A stretch of DNA of 64,000 bases from Streptomyces canus 299MFChir4.1 (GCF_000383615.1 NZ_KB911593.1:167198-231197), one strand, 5' to 3'; shown: positions 16,887 to 25,305, numbered from the stretch's first letter. Notes: generated by a model not told the origin, from the sequence alone. Translations and numbers: made by a program.

Positions 16887-18253
16887 GGCACGGCACCCGC
16901 ATCGCCTGCGCTACGGCCCTGCTTCTCACCCTCACCGCCGCACCCGCGGCGACGGCCGGCACCGACACCACCACCCACGTGGACGGCCGACTCCCCTCCG
17001 GCGCCACGTACATGATGGACGTCCCCACCAACTGGAACGGCACCGTCCTGCTGTTCAGCCACGGCTACAACGCGGGCCCCGCCAACCCCGCCCAGGACGC
17101 CCCGGACGCGGCCACCAAGCCCCTTCTCCTCCAGCAGGGTTACGCCCTCATCGGCTCCTCGTACGCGTCCACCGGCTGGGCGGTCACCGACGCGGTCCCC
17201 GACCAGACGGCCACCCTGAAGGCCTTCACCACCCGCTTCGGCCAGGCCTCCCGCACCCTCGCCTGGGGACGGTCGTACGGCGGCCTGGTCACCACGGCGA
17301 TAGCCGAACGCCACCCGGACGAGATCGACGGCTCGCTCTCCATGTGCGGCCTGGTCCACGGCGGCGTCGCCAACTGGAACAACACCCTCGACCCGGTGTT
17401 CGCCCTCAAGACGCTCCTCGGCTCCGACGTCCCGCTGGTGAACCTCCCGACCCAGGAGGCCGCCACCGCCGCGGCGAACACCCTGACCGCCACGGTCGAC
17501 TCCGCCCAGTCGACGGCCGAGGGCCGGGCCCGTATCGCCCTCGCCGCGGCCCTGCACAACATCCCGGTCTGGAACGCCCCCAGCCAGACCCGCCCCGCCG
17601 CGAGCGACTGGGACGCCCAACAGGCCAACCAGTACGACGCCGTCAAGGGCCTGCTGAAGATCGCCGCCTTCAACCGCCGCCAGGAGGCCGAGACCCGCGC
17701 GGGCGGCAACATGTCCTGGAACACCGGCGTCGACTACACCCGCCTGCTCGCCGAGTCCTCCGTCCGCAAGGAGGTCACCGAGCTGTACACGAAGGCGGGC
17801 CTCTCGCTGACCAAGGACCTCGCCGCCCTGAACCGGGCCCCGCGCATCACCGCGGACCCGTCCGCCGTCGCCTGGACGAGCAGCACCAGCAGCTTCACCG
17901 GCAAGCTGGCCAAGCCCCAGCTCTCCATCCACACCATCGGCGACCCCCTGGTCCCCGTCCAGACGGAGAGCGCCCTGCGCCGAGCGGTGACGGCCGCAGG
18001 CTCCGCCCCCCTCCTCCGCCAGGCCTACGTCGACAACGCCGGCCACTGCACCTTCAGCCCCGCCGAGCAACTGGCCGCCCTCCACACCCTGGAGGACCGC
18101 CTGACCACCGGCCACTGGCAGGGCACCGACCCGGCGTCCCTCAACGCCCGCGCCACCGCGGCCGACCCCACCACCCCCACCCGCTACGTCCGGTACCACC
18201 CCACCCCCTACCTCCGCCCCTACGACCTTGCCCACCCCGCCGACCGCCGATGA
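16883..18253 (+). CDS. secreted alpha/beta hydrolase
   Basis: 456 residues. A Sec signal peptide (MRHGTRIACATALLLTLTAA to AATAG) starts the protein. The hydrolase core shows VLLFSHGYNAG (oxyanion region), the nucleophile elbow AWGRSYGG, an aspartate in TIGDPLVPV and a histidine in NAGHCTF, a complete triad. The ester substrate is not evident; the fold resembles secreted tannase/feruloyl-type or polyester hydrolases only loosely. The start overlaps the transporter stop (ATGA), so secretion and uptake are co-expressed. Confidence 0.85.
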   Translation: MRHGTRIACATALLLTLTAAPAATAGTDTTTHVDGRLPSGATYMMDVPTNWNGTVLLFSHGYNAGPANPAQDAPDAATKPLLLQQGYALIGSSYASTGWAVTDAVPDQTATLKAFTTRFGQASRTLAWGRSYGGLVTTAIAERHPDEIDGSLSMCGLVHGGVANWNNTLDPVFALKTLLGSDVPLVNLPTQEAATAAANTLTATVDSAQSTAEGRARIALAAALHNIPVWNAPSQTRPAASDWDAQQANQYDAVKGLLKIAAFNRRQEAETRAGGNMSWNTGVDYTRLLAESSVRKEVTELYTKAGLSLTKDLAALNRAPRITADPSAVAWTSSTSSFTGKLAKPQLSIHTIGDPLVPVQTESALRRAVTAAGSAPLLRQAYVDNAGHCTFSPAEQLAALHTLEDRLTTGHWQGTDPASLNARATAADPTTPTRYVRYHPTPYLRPYDLAHPADRR

Positions 18254-18305
18254 CCTCGTACGACCGCCCGCCCCACGCCCGGCGGGCGGTCGTACCCTTG
18301 CCCCC

Positions 18306-19148
18306 GTGGAGGACGACGACATCCTGGACACCGCGGAGGGGCCGCAGCCGCGCCCGCAGTCGCTCATGCTCACCTTCTTCGGCAACCACGTGCTGGAGGA
18401 GGGAAACCTGGCCATTTACTCGGGCAGCATCATCGACGTCCTGGGCCGCGTGGGCGTGGGCGAACAGGCCGTACGCTCCACCCTCACCCGCATGGTCAAC
18501 CGGGGCCTGCTCCAGCGTCAGCGCGAGGGCCGCAAGATGTTCTTCGGCCTGACCCCGCAGGCCACCCGCGTCCTGATCGACGGCCGCACCCGCATCTGGA
18601 AGCAGGGCGCCGTCAACGACGACTGGGACGGCTCCTGGACCCTGCTCGGCTTCTCCCTGCCCGACTCCTGGAAACGCCAGCGCCACGACCTGCGCTCACG
18701 CCTGACCTGGTCCGGATTCGGCGCCCTGTACAGCGGCCTGTGGATCGCCCCCGGCCACGTGGACGTCTCCGCGGTGGTCACCGACCTCGGTCTCACCGCC
18801 CACGTCAAGATCTTCCACGCCCAGGCCGCCGAGGTGACCGACATCGAGCAGATGATCCGCGACACCTGGGACCTGGAGTCCATCGCCGCGCGCTACGTCG
18901 CCTTCGACAAGCGCTGGACCTCCCACCTGGGCAACGGCACCGACGACGACCCCATCGGCACCCGCCTCCGCCTGGTCAGCGACTGGCTCCGCACCATCCG
19001 CACGGACCCCAGACTCCCCGCCCGCCACCTCCCCCCGGCCTGGCCGGCCCGCACCGCCCAGCAAACCTTCCACCGAGTAGCCGAACAAACCCACCCAGCA
19101 CTGAGGGCAGCCCGAACGACTCTGGAAACGACACCTCTACGAAGCTAG
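18306..19148 (+). CDS. PaaX family transcriptional regulator
   Basis: 280 residues from GTG 18306; the longer frame opening at 18228 would start inside the end of the hydrolase gene. The N-terminal winged helix (LMLTFFGNHVLEEGNLAIYSGSIIDVLGRVGVGEQAVRSTLTRMV in sequence) and the central DDWDGSWTLLGFSLPD segment followed by WSGFGALYSGLWIAP are the PaaX pattern. PaaX proteins repress aromatic catabolism and respond to CoA thioesters. It lies 52 bases behind the hydrolase on the same strand and may control it and the transporter. Confidence 0.88.
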   Translation: MEDDDILDTAEGPQPRPQSLMLTFFGNHVLEEGNLAIYSGSIIDVLGRVGVGEQAVRSTLTRMVNRGLLQRQREGRKMFFGLTPQATRVLIDGRTRIWKQGAVNDDWDGSWTLLGFSLPDSWKRQRHDLRSRLTWSGFGALYSGLWIAPGHVDVSAVVTDLGLTAHVKIFHAQAAEVTDIEQMIRDTWDLESIAARYVAFDKRWTSHLGNGTDDDPIGTRLRLVSDWLRTIRTDPRLPARHLPPAWPARTAQQTFHRVAEQTHPALRAARTTLETTPLRS

Positions 19149-19179
19149 GTGCTGCGCTGCGGGTGCGTTGTGGCTGGTC

Positions 19180-19201
19180 GCGCAGTTCCCCGCGCCCCTG
19201 G
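19180..19201 (+). repeat. dispersed Streptomyces intergenic repeat (core copy)
   Basis: Core GCGCAGTTCCCCGCGCCCCT followed by GGGTGGG, preceded by GCGGGTGCGTTGTGGCTGGTC. This is the common short form, also seen twice at 23.6-23.8 kb in the other orientation. It starts 31 bases after the PaaX-type gene. Confidence 0.75.
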
Positions 19202-19543
19202 GTGGGTGCATTCACGCCGGCCAGGATGGACCGTTCGACACCTTCCCCCACCACGACCGCGCGCCACGACGGGCCGGTAGCCGCGTACGGCGGCAAGGGG
19301 ACGGGGTGGGGGGTGTCCGCCCGCAGCGGCCGGCGTCCGTTATCCAGACCAGACCAATCGACAGCTACCGCCGGACCGAGGACGGATACCCCCCACCCCG
19401 GCCCCGACCCCAAACCACACCCCACGCGCTACACAAGCCCCCACCGGACCCGCAGCTGCGCCGCAGGCATCCAGGGGCGCGGGGAACTGCGCAAAAACGC
19501 CCGCCCCCACCGAACCCGCACCCACACCCGCACAAGACCCCGC
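19202..19543. other. gene-free repeat-rich stretch between convergent PaaX and kinase genes
   Basis: No supportable gene. It holds an imperfect inverted repeat: GGGGTGGGGGGTGTCC (19303-19318) against its complement ending CCCCCCACCCC (19380-19399), roughly 60 bases apart, with the box CGTCCGTTATCCAGACC between. Next comes the long repeat copy at 19374-19523. The region looks like layered repeats rather than decayed coding sequence. Confidence 0.6.
19374..19523 (-). repeat. dispersed Streptomyces intergenic repeat, extended copy
   Basis: Reverse orientation copy of the unit at 8021-8151; core at 19471-19492. In minus-strand reading the shared blocks follow in the same order: GGTGGGGGCGGGCGTTTTT, core, GGATGCCTGCGGCG, GTGTAGCGCG, GTATCCGTCCTCGG. 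The spacing differs by some tens of bases, so the blocks have diverged by small insertions. Confidence 0.7.
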
Positions 19544-20968
19544 TCAACCACCGGACGCATCCCCCCCGACACTGAACCCAATCACCGCCCCACCCCCCTC
19601 CCGAGGAAACGCAAACGGCGCCCCCCCATGCGACAGCGCAACCTCCCGCACGATCGACAACCCCAGCCCCGACCCCGGCAACGACCGCGCGTCCGCCGCC
19701 CGGTAGAACCGGTCGAACACCCGCACAAGATCGGCCTCGGCGATCCCCGGCCCCCGGTCCAGCACTTCCACCCGCACCGGCCCGGCCACCGTGATCCCCG
19801 ACACGGAGACATCGATCGCAGCGGTACCCTCCCGGTCGAACTTCACCGCGTTCTCGACCAGGTTCGACAGCGCCCTCTGCAGCATCCCCGGCCGCCCGTC
19901 CGTCACCGTCGACCCCTTCGCGTGCACCACGATCTGCCGCCCGGTCCGCCGCCGGGCCAGCCCCGCCACCTCTTCGGCGAGATCGGCGAGATCCACCCGC
20001 TGCGGCGGCTCGTTGTCCGCCTGCCCCGCCGCGAGGTCGACCAGCTCGTTGACCAGGTCGGTCAACTCCCGCGCCTCCTGGGAGAGATCGGCGACCAGCT
20101 CGTCGCGCGTGGCGGGCGGCAACTCGTCGATCCGCCGCAGCAGCGAGATGTTGGTACGGAGCGACGTGAGCGGCGTCCGCAGCTCGTGCCCCGCGTCCTG
20201 GACCAGCCGCCGCTGGTCCTCCTCGGACTGCGCGAGCCGCCCCAGCATCCGGTCGAAGGCCCGTCCCAGCCGCCCCACCTCGTCGTAACCGGTGACCGGC
20301 ACCTCGATCCCCAGCCGCCGGGTCCGTGCCACGTCCTCCGCGGCGGACGTGAGAATGACCAGCCGCCGGGTGATCCGCCGGGCCAGCCACCACCCGAACA
20401 GCCCGGCGCCCACCACGACCGCCGCCATGAGCAGCAACGTCCGCTGCTGAAGGGCCCGCAGCAGATCCTCGGTGTCACTGAACTCCTGGGCGACCTGCAC
20501 GGCACCCCGCCCGCCACCCAGGGAGACGGTGGCGACCCGGTACACATCGCTGCCGACCGAGACCTCCTTGTGCAGGAGCATCCGCCCGGCCACGCCGGCC
20601 GCGGCGATCCGCCGGTCTCCGGCGACCACCGGCAACCCGGGACGCCCCGGATCGGCGACCGCCCCGGTGGGTCCCAGCACCTGCACATCCGTACGGGCAG
20701 GCCGCACCAGGTCATGCCCGGGCGCCGAGGACGAGAAGTCCTCCGGCGCCATCCGGTGCTGACGCACCTCGTCCCGGAGATCCTGCACGACCTGGTCGAA
20801 CACGGACTCCTGGTCCACCCGCACCAGCCGGGCGGCCGCGCTGTAGGACAGCACACCGACGAGCACGGTCACCGCGGCCGTCACCGCGGCGAAGGACACC
20901 GCGAACGTGGTCCGCAGGGACAGCAGCCGGGGCCGCGGCCGGGCCCACAGTCGAGCCAGCCGCCCCAC
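19544..20968 (-). CDS. two-component sensor histidine kinase (MprB/CseC-like)
   Basis: 474 residues. Membrane segments at about 20-42 and 178-197 flank an extracellular sensor of about 135 residues. A HAMP linker (198-250) leads to the HisKA box DAGHELRTPL with phospho-accepting His261. ATP-binding boxes are NLVENAVKF, DRGPGI and GSGLGLSIV. It autophosphorylates on an external signal and passes phosphate to the response regulator encoded immediately upstream (no intergenic base). The signal is unknown. Confidence 0.93.
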   Translation of the reverse strand: MGRLARLWARPRPRLLSLRTTFAVSFAAVTAAVTVLVGVLSYSAAARLVRVDQESVFDQVVQDLRDEVRQHRMAPEDFSSSAPGHDLVRPARTDVQVLGPTGAVADPGRPGLPVVAGDRRIAAAGVAGRMLLHKEVSVGSDVYRVATVSLGGGRGAVQVAQEFSDTEDLLRALQQRTLLLMAAVVVGAGLFGWWLARRITRRLVILTSAAEDVARTRRLGIEVPVTGYDEVGRLGRAFDRMLGRLAQSEEDQRRLVQDAGHELRTPLTSLRTNISLLRRIDELPPATRDELVADLSQEARELTDLVNELVDLAAGQADNEPPQRVDLADLAEEVAGLARRRTGRQIVVHAKGSTVTDGRPGMLQRALSNLVENAVKFDREGTAAIDVSVSGITVAGPVRVEVLDRGPGIAEADLVRVFDRFYRAADARSLPGSGLGLSIVREVALSHGGAPFAFPREGGGAVIGFSVGGDASGG

Positions 20969-21694
20969 TCAGTCCTCCCGCAGCACGTAACCCACGCCAC
21001 GCACCGTGTGGATCAGCTGCGGAGCGCCGGGGTCGTCGAGCTTGCGGCGCAGGTAGCCGACGTACACGGCGAGGTTCTTGGAGCCGGGCCCGAAGTCGTA
21101 GCCCCAGATGCGGTCGTAGATCGTCGAGTGGTCGAGCACGATGCCCGCGTTGCGCACGAGCAGCTCCAGCAGCTCGAACTCGGTACGGGTCAGCTCCAGC
21201 TCGCGCGTCCCCCGCCAGGCCCGCCGCGCCTGGATGTCCATGCGCAGCCCGGCCGCCTCGATCCGCCCCTGGGGCAGCTCGGGCGCGACGGCCTTGGGAG
21301 CGGCGTCGACCGGGGCCATCCCGTCGGGGCTGGTCCGCCGCAGCAGGGCCCTCAGCCGGGCGAAGACCTCCTCGACGTCGAAGGGCTTGACCACGTAGTC
21401 GTCGGCGCCCGCGTCCAGGCCGGCGATCCGGTCCTGGGTCTCCACGAGCGCGGTCAGCATGAGGATGGGCGTGCGGTCGCCCTCGGCGCGCAGCACCCGG
21501 CAGACCTGGAGTCCGTCGATTCCGGGCATCATCACGTCGAGGACGAGCACGTCCGGCGGCGTCTTGTGGGCCTGCGCCAGCGCCTCGACCCCGTCGGCGA
21601 CCGCGGTGACCTGGTAGCCCTCCAGGGTCAGGGCGCGCTCCAGGGCGTGGCGGATGGCGCGGTCGTCTTCGGCGAGCAGCACATTTTGGGGCAC
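20969..21694 (-). CDS. OmpR/PhoB-type response regulator
   Basis: 241 residues from the GTG at 21694 (GAGGGT before it), where VPQNVLLAEDDRAIRHAL begins. Receiver domain with Asp53 in VLVLDVMMPG, Thr in MLTALVE and Lys in YVVKPF; C-terminal winged helix ELTRTEFELLELLVRN with DVYVGYLRRKLDD-like end (seen as AVYVGYLRRKLDD). It is activated by the kinase directly downstream and binds DNA at unknown promoters. Confidence 0.94.
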   Translation of the reverse strand: MPQNVLLAEDDRAIRHALERALTLEGYQVTAVADGVEALAQAHKTPPDVLVLDVMMPGIDGLQVCRVLRAEGDRTPILMLTALVETQDRIAGLDAGADDYVVKPFDVEEVFARLRALLRRTSPDGMAPVDAAPKAVAPELPQGRIEAAGLRMDIQARRAWRGTRELELTRTEFELLELLVRNAGIVLDHSTIYDRIWGYDFGPGSKNLAVYVGYLRRKLDDPGAPQLIHTVRGVGYVLRED

Positions 21695-21767
21695 ACCCTC
21701 AGTGTGCCGTGCCCACCGAGTCGTACGTGTGATGAGCTGCTCACCGCCCGCCCTTCTTACTGCCCTC

Positions 21768-22400
21768 TCACCCCGTGGGACGCAACGCGGCGAGCTGCTC
21801 CTCGAACGGCACGACGGCCGAGAACGCGTCGGCCCCCCGGGCCGCAGGCGTCGCACGCCCGACCGACCCCCCGACCGACACCTCGCCCGACAGTCCGGCC
21901 ATCAGCGCGGTCAGTTCTCCGGCCGCCCGCTCGATGCGCCCGTCCAGCCCCTCGGCGCCCCAGTCCTCCGACGCGGCGTACACCCCGGTCGGGACGACGA
22001 CGGCCTTGAGGTAGGCGAAGAGCGGCCGCAGCGCGTGTTCCAGCACCAGCGAGTGCCGGGCCGAGCCACCGGTCGCCGCGATCAGCACCGGCTTGCCCGC
22101 CAGCGCCTCCGGGTCGAGCACGTCGAAGAACGACTTGAAGAGTCCGCTGTACGACGCCGAGAACACCGGGGTGACGACGATCAGCCCGTCGGCCGCGGCC
22201 ACCGCCTCCTGCGCGGCGGCCAGGGCCCGGCCCGGGAAGCCGTTGGTGAAGTTCTGCGCGATCTCCACGGCGAGTTCCCGCAACTCCACGACCTGCGTGT
22301 GCACCTCGGCCGCGCGCCCCACGGCGGCGGCCAGCCGGTCTCCCAGCAGGCGGGTGGACGAGGGGACGCTCAGCCCCGCGGACACGACGACGAGCTTCAT
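21768..22400 (-). CDS. NAD(P)H-dependent FMN reductase (CE1759-like)
   Basis: 210 residues with a flavodoxin-like fold: MKLVVVSAGLSVPSSTRLLGD at the phosphate-binding start, ADGLIVVTPVFSASYSGLFKSFFD in the middle and KPVLIAATGGSARH. Such reductases supply reduced FMN to a flavin-dependent monooxygenase. The gene overlaps the luciferase-like monooxygenase gene upstream by 4 bases, so the two make a two-component system. The substrate is not known. Confidence 0.88.
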   Translation of the reverse strand: MKLVVVSAGLSVPSSTRLLGDRLAAAVGRAAEVHTQVVELRELAVEIAQNFTNGFPGRALAAAQEAVAAADGLIVVTPVFSASYSGLFKSFFDVLDPEALAGKPVLIAATGGSARHSLVLEHALRPLFAYLKAVVVPTGVYAASEDWGAEGLDGRIERAAGELTALMAGLSGEVSVGGSVGRATPAARGADAFSAVVPFEEQLAALRPTG

Positions 22401-23512
22401 GCGACGACCTCCTTGTTCTGCTGGGCGTTCTGCTGGGCGTTCTGCTGGGCGGCCAGCAGGGACACGTGGGTGGGAGCCTCCGGCACGTCGGCCGGGCGGC
22501 CCGCCGCGAACTCCTTGCGGAGCACCGGTACGACCTCCTCGCCGAGCAGGTCGAGCTGCTCCAGGACCGTCTTCAGGGGCAGTCCGGCGTGGTCGAGCAG
22601 GAACAGCTGGCGCTGGTAGTCCCCGGCGTACTCGCGGAACTTCAGCGTCTTCTCGATGACCTGCTCCGGGGAGCCGACGGTCAGCGGGGTCTGCTCGGTG
22701 AAGTCCTCCAGGGAGGGCCCGTGCCCGTACACCGGCGCGACGTCGAAGTACGGCCGGAACTCCTTCACCGCGTCCTGCGAGTTGCGGCGCATGAACACCT
22801 GGCCGCCGAGACCCACGATCGCCTGCTCGGGCGTGCCGTGCCCGTAGTGGGCGTACCGGGCCCGGTACAGCTCGACCATGCGCTTGGTGTGGTCGGCCGG
22901 CCAGAAGATGTTGTTGTGGAAGAAGCCGTCACCGTAGTAGGCGGCCTGCTCGGCGATCTCGGGAGACCGGATGGACCCGTGCCAGACGAACGGCGCGACC
23001 CCGTCCAGCGGCCGGGGCGTGGAGGTGAACCCCTGGAGCGGCGTACGGAACTTCCCCTCCCAGTTCACGACGTCCTCGCGCCACAGCCGGCGCAGCAGGG
23101 CGTAGTTCTCGATGGCGAGGTTGATGCCCTCGCGGATGTCCTTGCCGAACCAGGGGTAGACCGGCCCGGTGTTCCCGCGGCCCATCATGAGGTCCACCCG
23201 GCCGTCGGCCAGGTGCTGGAGCATCGCGAAGTCCTCGGCGATCTTCACCGGGTCGTTCGTGGTGATCAGCGTGGTCGAGGTCGAGAGGATGAGCCTCTCG
23301 GTCTGCGCCGCGATGTACCCGAGCATGGTGGTCGGCGACGACGGCACGAACGGCGGGTTGTGGTGCTCACCGGTCGCGAAGACGTCGAGCCCGACCTCCT
23401 CGGCCTTCAGCGCGATGGCGACCATGGCCTTGATCCGCTCGCGCTCGGTCGGCGTACGGCCGGTCGTCGGGTCCGGCGTGACATCACCGACGCTGAAGAT
23501 CCCGAACTGCAT
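22397..23512 (-). CDS. luciferase-like flavin-dependent monooxygenase (CE1758-like)
   Basis: 371 residues, TIM-barrel luciferase-like family: MQFGIFSVGDVTPDP start, VGLDVFATGEHHNPPF, RLILSTSTTLITTNDPVKIAEDF and DLMMGRGNTGPVYPWFGKD. It uses reduced FMN from the overlapping reductase gene and oxygen. The C-terminus has a triplicated NAQQ repeat from a 12-base tandem repeat (22415-22450). A perfect palindrome sits 17 bases upstream of the start and is the likely operator. Confidence 0.9.
   Translation of the reverse strand: MQFGIFSVGDVTPDPTTGRTPTERERIKAMVAIALKAEEVGLDVFATGEHHNPPFVPSSPTTMLGYIAAQTERLILSTSTTLITTNDPVKIAEDFAMLQHLADGRVDLMMGRGNTGPVYPWFGKDIREGINLAIENYALLRRLWREDVVNWEGKFRTPLQGFTSTPRPLDGVAPFVWHGSIRSPEIAEQAAYYGDGFFHNNIFWPADHTKRMVELYRARYAHYGHGTPEQAIVGLGGQVFMRRNSQDAVKEFRPYFDVAPVYGHGPSLEDFTEQTPLTVGSPEQVIEKTLKFREYAGDYQRQLFLLDHAGLPLKTVLEQLDLLGEEVVPVLRKEFAAGRPADVPEAPTHVSLLAAQQNAQQNAQQNKEVVA
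22415..22450 (-). repeat. 12-base tandem repeat inside monooxygenase gene
   Basis: Three perfect copies of GTTCTGCTGGGC (plus-strand reading), encoding NAQQ three times near the C-terminus. In-frame and length-neutral; a slippage-prone site. Confidence 0.9.
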
Positions 23513-23529
23513 GGTCTCTCACCCTCCAG

Positions 23530-23549
23530 ATAGTTGACGGTTCAACTAT
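23530..23549. promoter_or_regulatory. perfect palindromic operator upstream of monooxygenase operon
   Basis: ATAGTTGACGGTTCAACTAT is an inverted repeat with 8-base arms (ATAGTTGA / TCAACTAT) and a 4-base centre. It lies 17 bases before the ATG at 23512, overlapping the presumed promoter. The form TAGTTGA-4-TCAACTA is typical of MarR-type operators. No regulator gene adjoins it, so the binder is encoded elsewhere. Confidence 0.75.
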
Positions 23550-23618
23550 AACCGCGTACCCGGAGAACGACCCCCACCCCCCACCTATTCCCACCCCACC
23601 CAGGCCGCAGCTCGCCCC

Positions 23619-23640
23619 CCAGGGGCGCGGGGAACTGCGC
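23619..23640 (-). repeat. dispersed Streptomyces intergenic repeat
   Basis: Reverse complement of the core GCGCAGTTCCCCGCGCCCCT, flanked by GACCAGCCCCCACCGACCCG. One of a close pair in the same orientation, 125 bases apart. Confidence 0.75.
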
Positions 23641-23743
23641 GACCAGCCCCCACCGACCCGCACCCGACCCCCGACCTCAACCAAGCCGCAGCTCGACCGC
23701 CGAAACGCCCTTCATCCACACACCCCGCCCCACCCCGACCCAC

Positions 23744-23765
23744 CCAGGGGCGCGGGGAACTGCGC
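23744..23765 (-). repeat. dispersed Streptomyces intergenic repeat
   Basis: Second of the close pair; same core and GACCAGCCCTCACCGGCCCG flank. Flanks agree with the first copy over about 20 bases on one side only. Confidence 0.75.
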
Positions 23766-23920
23766 GACCAGCCCTCACCGGCCCGCAGCCGAAACACGCC
23801 CCCGACCCACGCCCACCAGGGATCCCTGCTCCGAAAAAAGTCCGGCCGGGCTGTCACACTCCCCCGCCGCCCCGGGTCAACCCCGTGAAACCGATGACCC
23901 GGAGCCCGAAGGAGCCACTC

Positions 23921-24259
23921 ATGTCCGTCGCCCACACCGTCGTCACCCTGCTCGCCGCCGCCATGGCGGGCTACTCCGGCACTGTCGTCCTCACCCGCGC
24001 CGACTGGATCGTCAAGGCCCTCACCGACTACGGCGTCCCCCGCACCTGGTGGAACCTGCTCGGCGCGGCCAAGATCGCCGGCGCCGCGGGCCTCCTGGCC
24101 GGCCTCTTCCTGCCGTACGTCGGCCTCGCCGCCGGCATCGGCCTGGTCCTCTACTTCACCGGAGCCGCCGTGACCGTGGCCCGCGCCCGCTGGTACAGCC
24201 ACATCCCGTTCCCGCTGGTCTACGCGGCCCCGGTGGTCGCGGCCCTGGCCCTGGCCTGA
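23921..24259 (+). CDS. DoxX family membrane protein
   Basis: 112 residues from ATG 23921 (GAAGGAG ribosome site). Four hydrophobic segments, with AGYSGTVVLTRADWIVKALTDYGVP and LLGAAKIAGAAGLLAGLFLP, are the DoxX-like pattern. Function of this small integral membrane family is unclear. It converges on the oxidoreductase gene to the right. Confidence 0.8.
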   Translation: MSVAHTVVTLLAAAMAGYSGTVVLTRADWIVKALTDYGVPRTWWNLLGAAKIAGAAGLLAGLFLPYVGLAAGIGLVLYFTGAAVTVARARWYSHIPFPLVYAAPVVAALALA

Positions 24260-24292
24260 CGAACGCCCAGAACCCGTCCGCCGGGCCAACCC

Positions 24293-25180
24293 TTACGGCA
24301 CCAGCACCAGCCGCCCCCGCACCCCGCCCTCCTCCAGCCGGGCGTGCGCCTTGGACACCGCGTCCAGGGCGTACGTCTCGGCCACCCGCAGCGTCAGCGC
24401 CCCCGCGTCCACCAGCCCCGCCAGCTCGGCGAGCCGCGCCCCGTCCGCGCCCACCGCGACGGACGCCGTCCGCACCCCGCGCACCGACCCCGGATGCGCC
24501 CCGGGCAGTACGCCGACATAGGCGCCCCCGTCCCGCACCCGCTCCAGCACCGCCTCACCGAGCACCGCCGCGTCCAGTACGGCGTCGAAGGTCCCGGCAG
24601 CGACGGTGGTCGTGAACTCCGCGGCACCCAGGGACCGTACGAACTCCTCGTCCCCCTCCCGGGCCAGCCCGGTCACCGACACCCCCTGGCGCGCGGCGAG
24701 TTGGACGGCGAACCCGCCGACCGCGCCCGCCGCCCCGGTGACCAGCAGCGACTGCCCCTCGGTCAACTCCAGCAGATCCAGGGCCTGTGCGGCGGTCAGC
24801 GCGTTCAGCGGCAGCGTCGCCGCGTGCACCGCGTCGACCGTGACCGGCGCCTTGGCCACCGCGTCCGTGTCGACGACGACGTACTCGGCGTGCGTGCCCA
24901 GCGTCTTGGCCACACCACTGTGCAGCGCGACCACCTCGTCCCCCACGCTCCACACCGTCCCGACGCCCACCGCGTCCACGGTCCCCGCGACATCCCAGCC
25001 GAACCCGACCTGCTTGCCCGCCCCGCCGAAGAAACCGGTCCTGACACCCAGGTCCACCGGGTTCAGCGCGGCCCCGGCGACCTTGATCCGCACCTGCCGG
25101 GCCCCCGGCTCGGGCAGTTCGCTCTCCACCACCTCCACGGCCTCGGGCCCGCCGAAGGTCCTCACCACCGCTGCACGCAT
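24293..25180 (-). CDS. quinone oxidoreductase/zinc-free alcohol dehydrogenase-like (MDR) protein
   Basis: 295 residues from ATG 25180 (GGGGAGAATT before it). N-terminus MRAAVVRTFGGPEAVEVVE, the catalytic-domain segment GAALNPVDLGVRTGFFGG, and NADPH-binding LLVTGAAGAVGGFAVQLAA with the GxxGxxG-like turn. No structural-zinc cysteine cluster, so it belongs with QOR/zeta-crystallin-like NADPH oxidoreductases. It diverges from an HxlR regulator, its likely controller, across a 125-base promoter region. Confidence 0.9.
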   Translation of the reverse strand: MRAAVVRTFGGPEAVEVVESELPEPGARQVRIKVAGAALNPVDLGVRTGFFGGAGKQVGFGWDVAGTVDAVGVGTVWSVGDEVVALHSGVAKTLGTHAEYVVVDTDAVAKAPVTVDAVHAATLPLNALTAAQALDLLELTEGQSLLVTGAAGAVGGFAVQLAARQGVSVTGLAREGDEEFVRSLGAAEFTTTVAAGTFDAVLDAAVLGEAVLERVRDGGAYVGVLPGAHPGSVRGVRTASVAVGADGARLAELAGLVDAGALTLRVAETYALDAVSKAHARLEEGGVRGRLVLVP

Positions 25181-25248
25181 GACTGAATTCTCCCCATGAG
25201 TCACTGTTCGCGCCGGTATCTCCGCCGCTGCTGCAACCCTAGGAAGAG

Positions 25249-25269
25249 CTACTATCTATTCGGAAGTAG
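25249..25269. promoter_or_regulatory. putative HxlR operator
   Basis: CTACT (25249-25253) and AGTAG (25265-25269) form an inverted repeat around an A/T-rich centre ATCTATTCGGA. It lies in the divergent promoter of the oxidoreductase and HxlR genes. HxlR-type regulators often bind such sites beside their own gene and an oxidoreductase target. Confidence 0.55.
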
Positions 25270-25305
25270 TTACCTGAAGGTGCCTACCTACCCCGGAGGA
25301 GAGCC

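Larger units (their letters stand above)
23550..23920. other. gene-free stretch with two copies of the dispersed repeat
   Basis: No gene supported. It holds two minus-strand copies of the intergenic repeat (23619-23640 and 23744-23765), each followed by GACCAGCCC and CACCG. The last part contains the likely promoter and GAAGGAG ribosome site of the DoxX gene. Confidence 0.65.
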
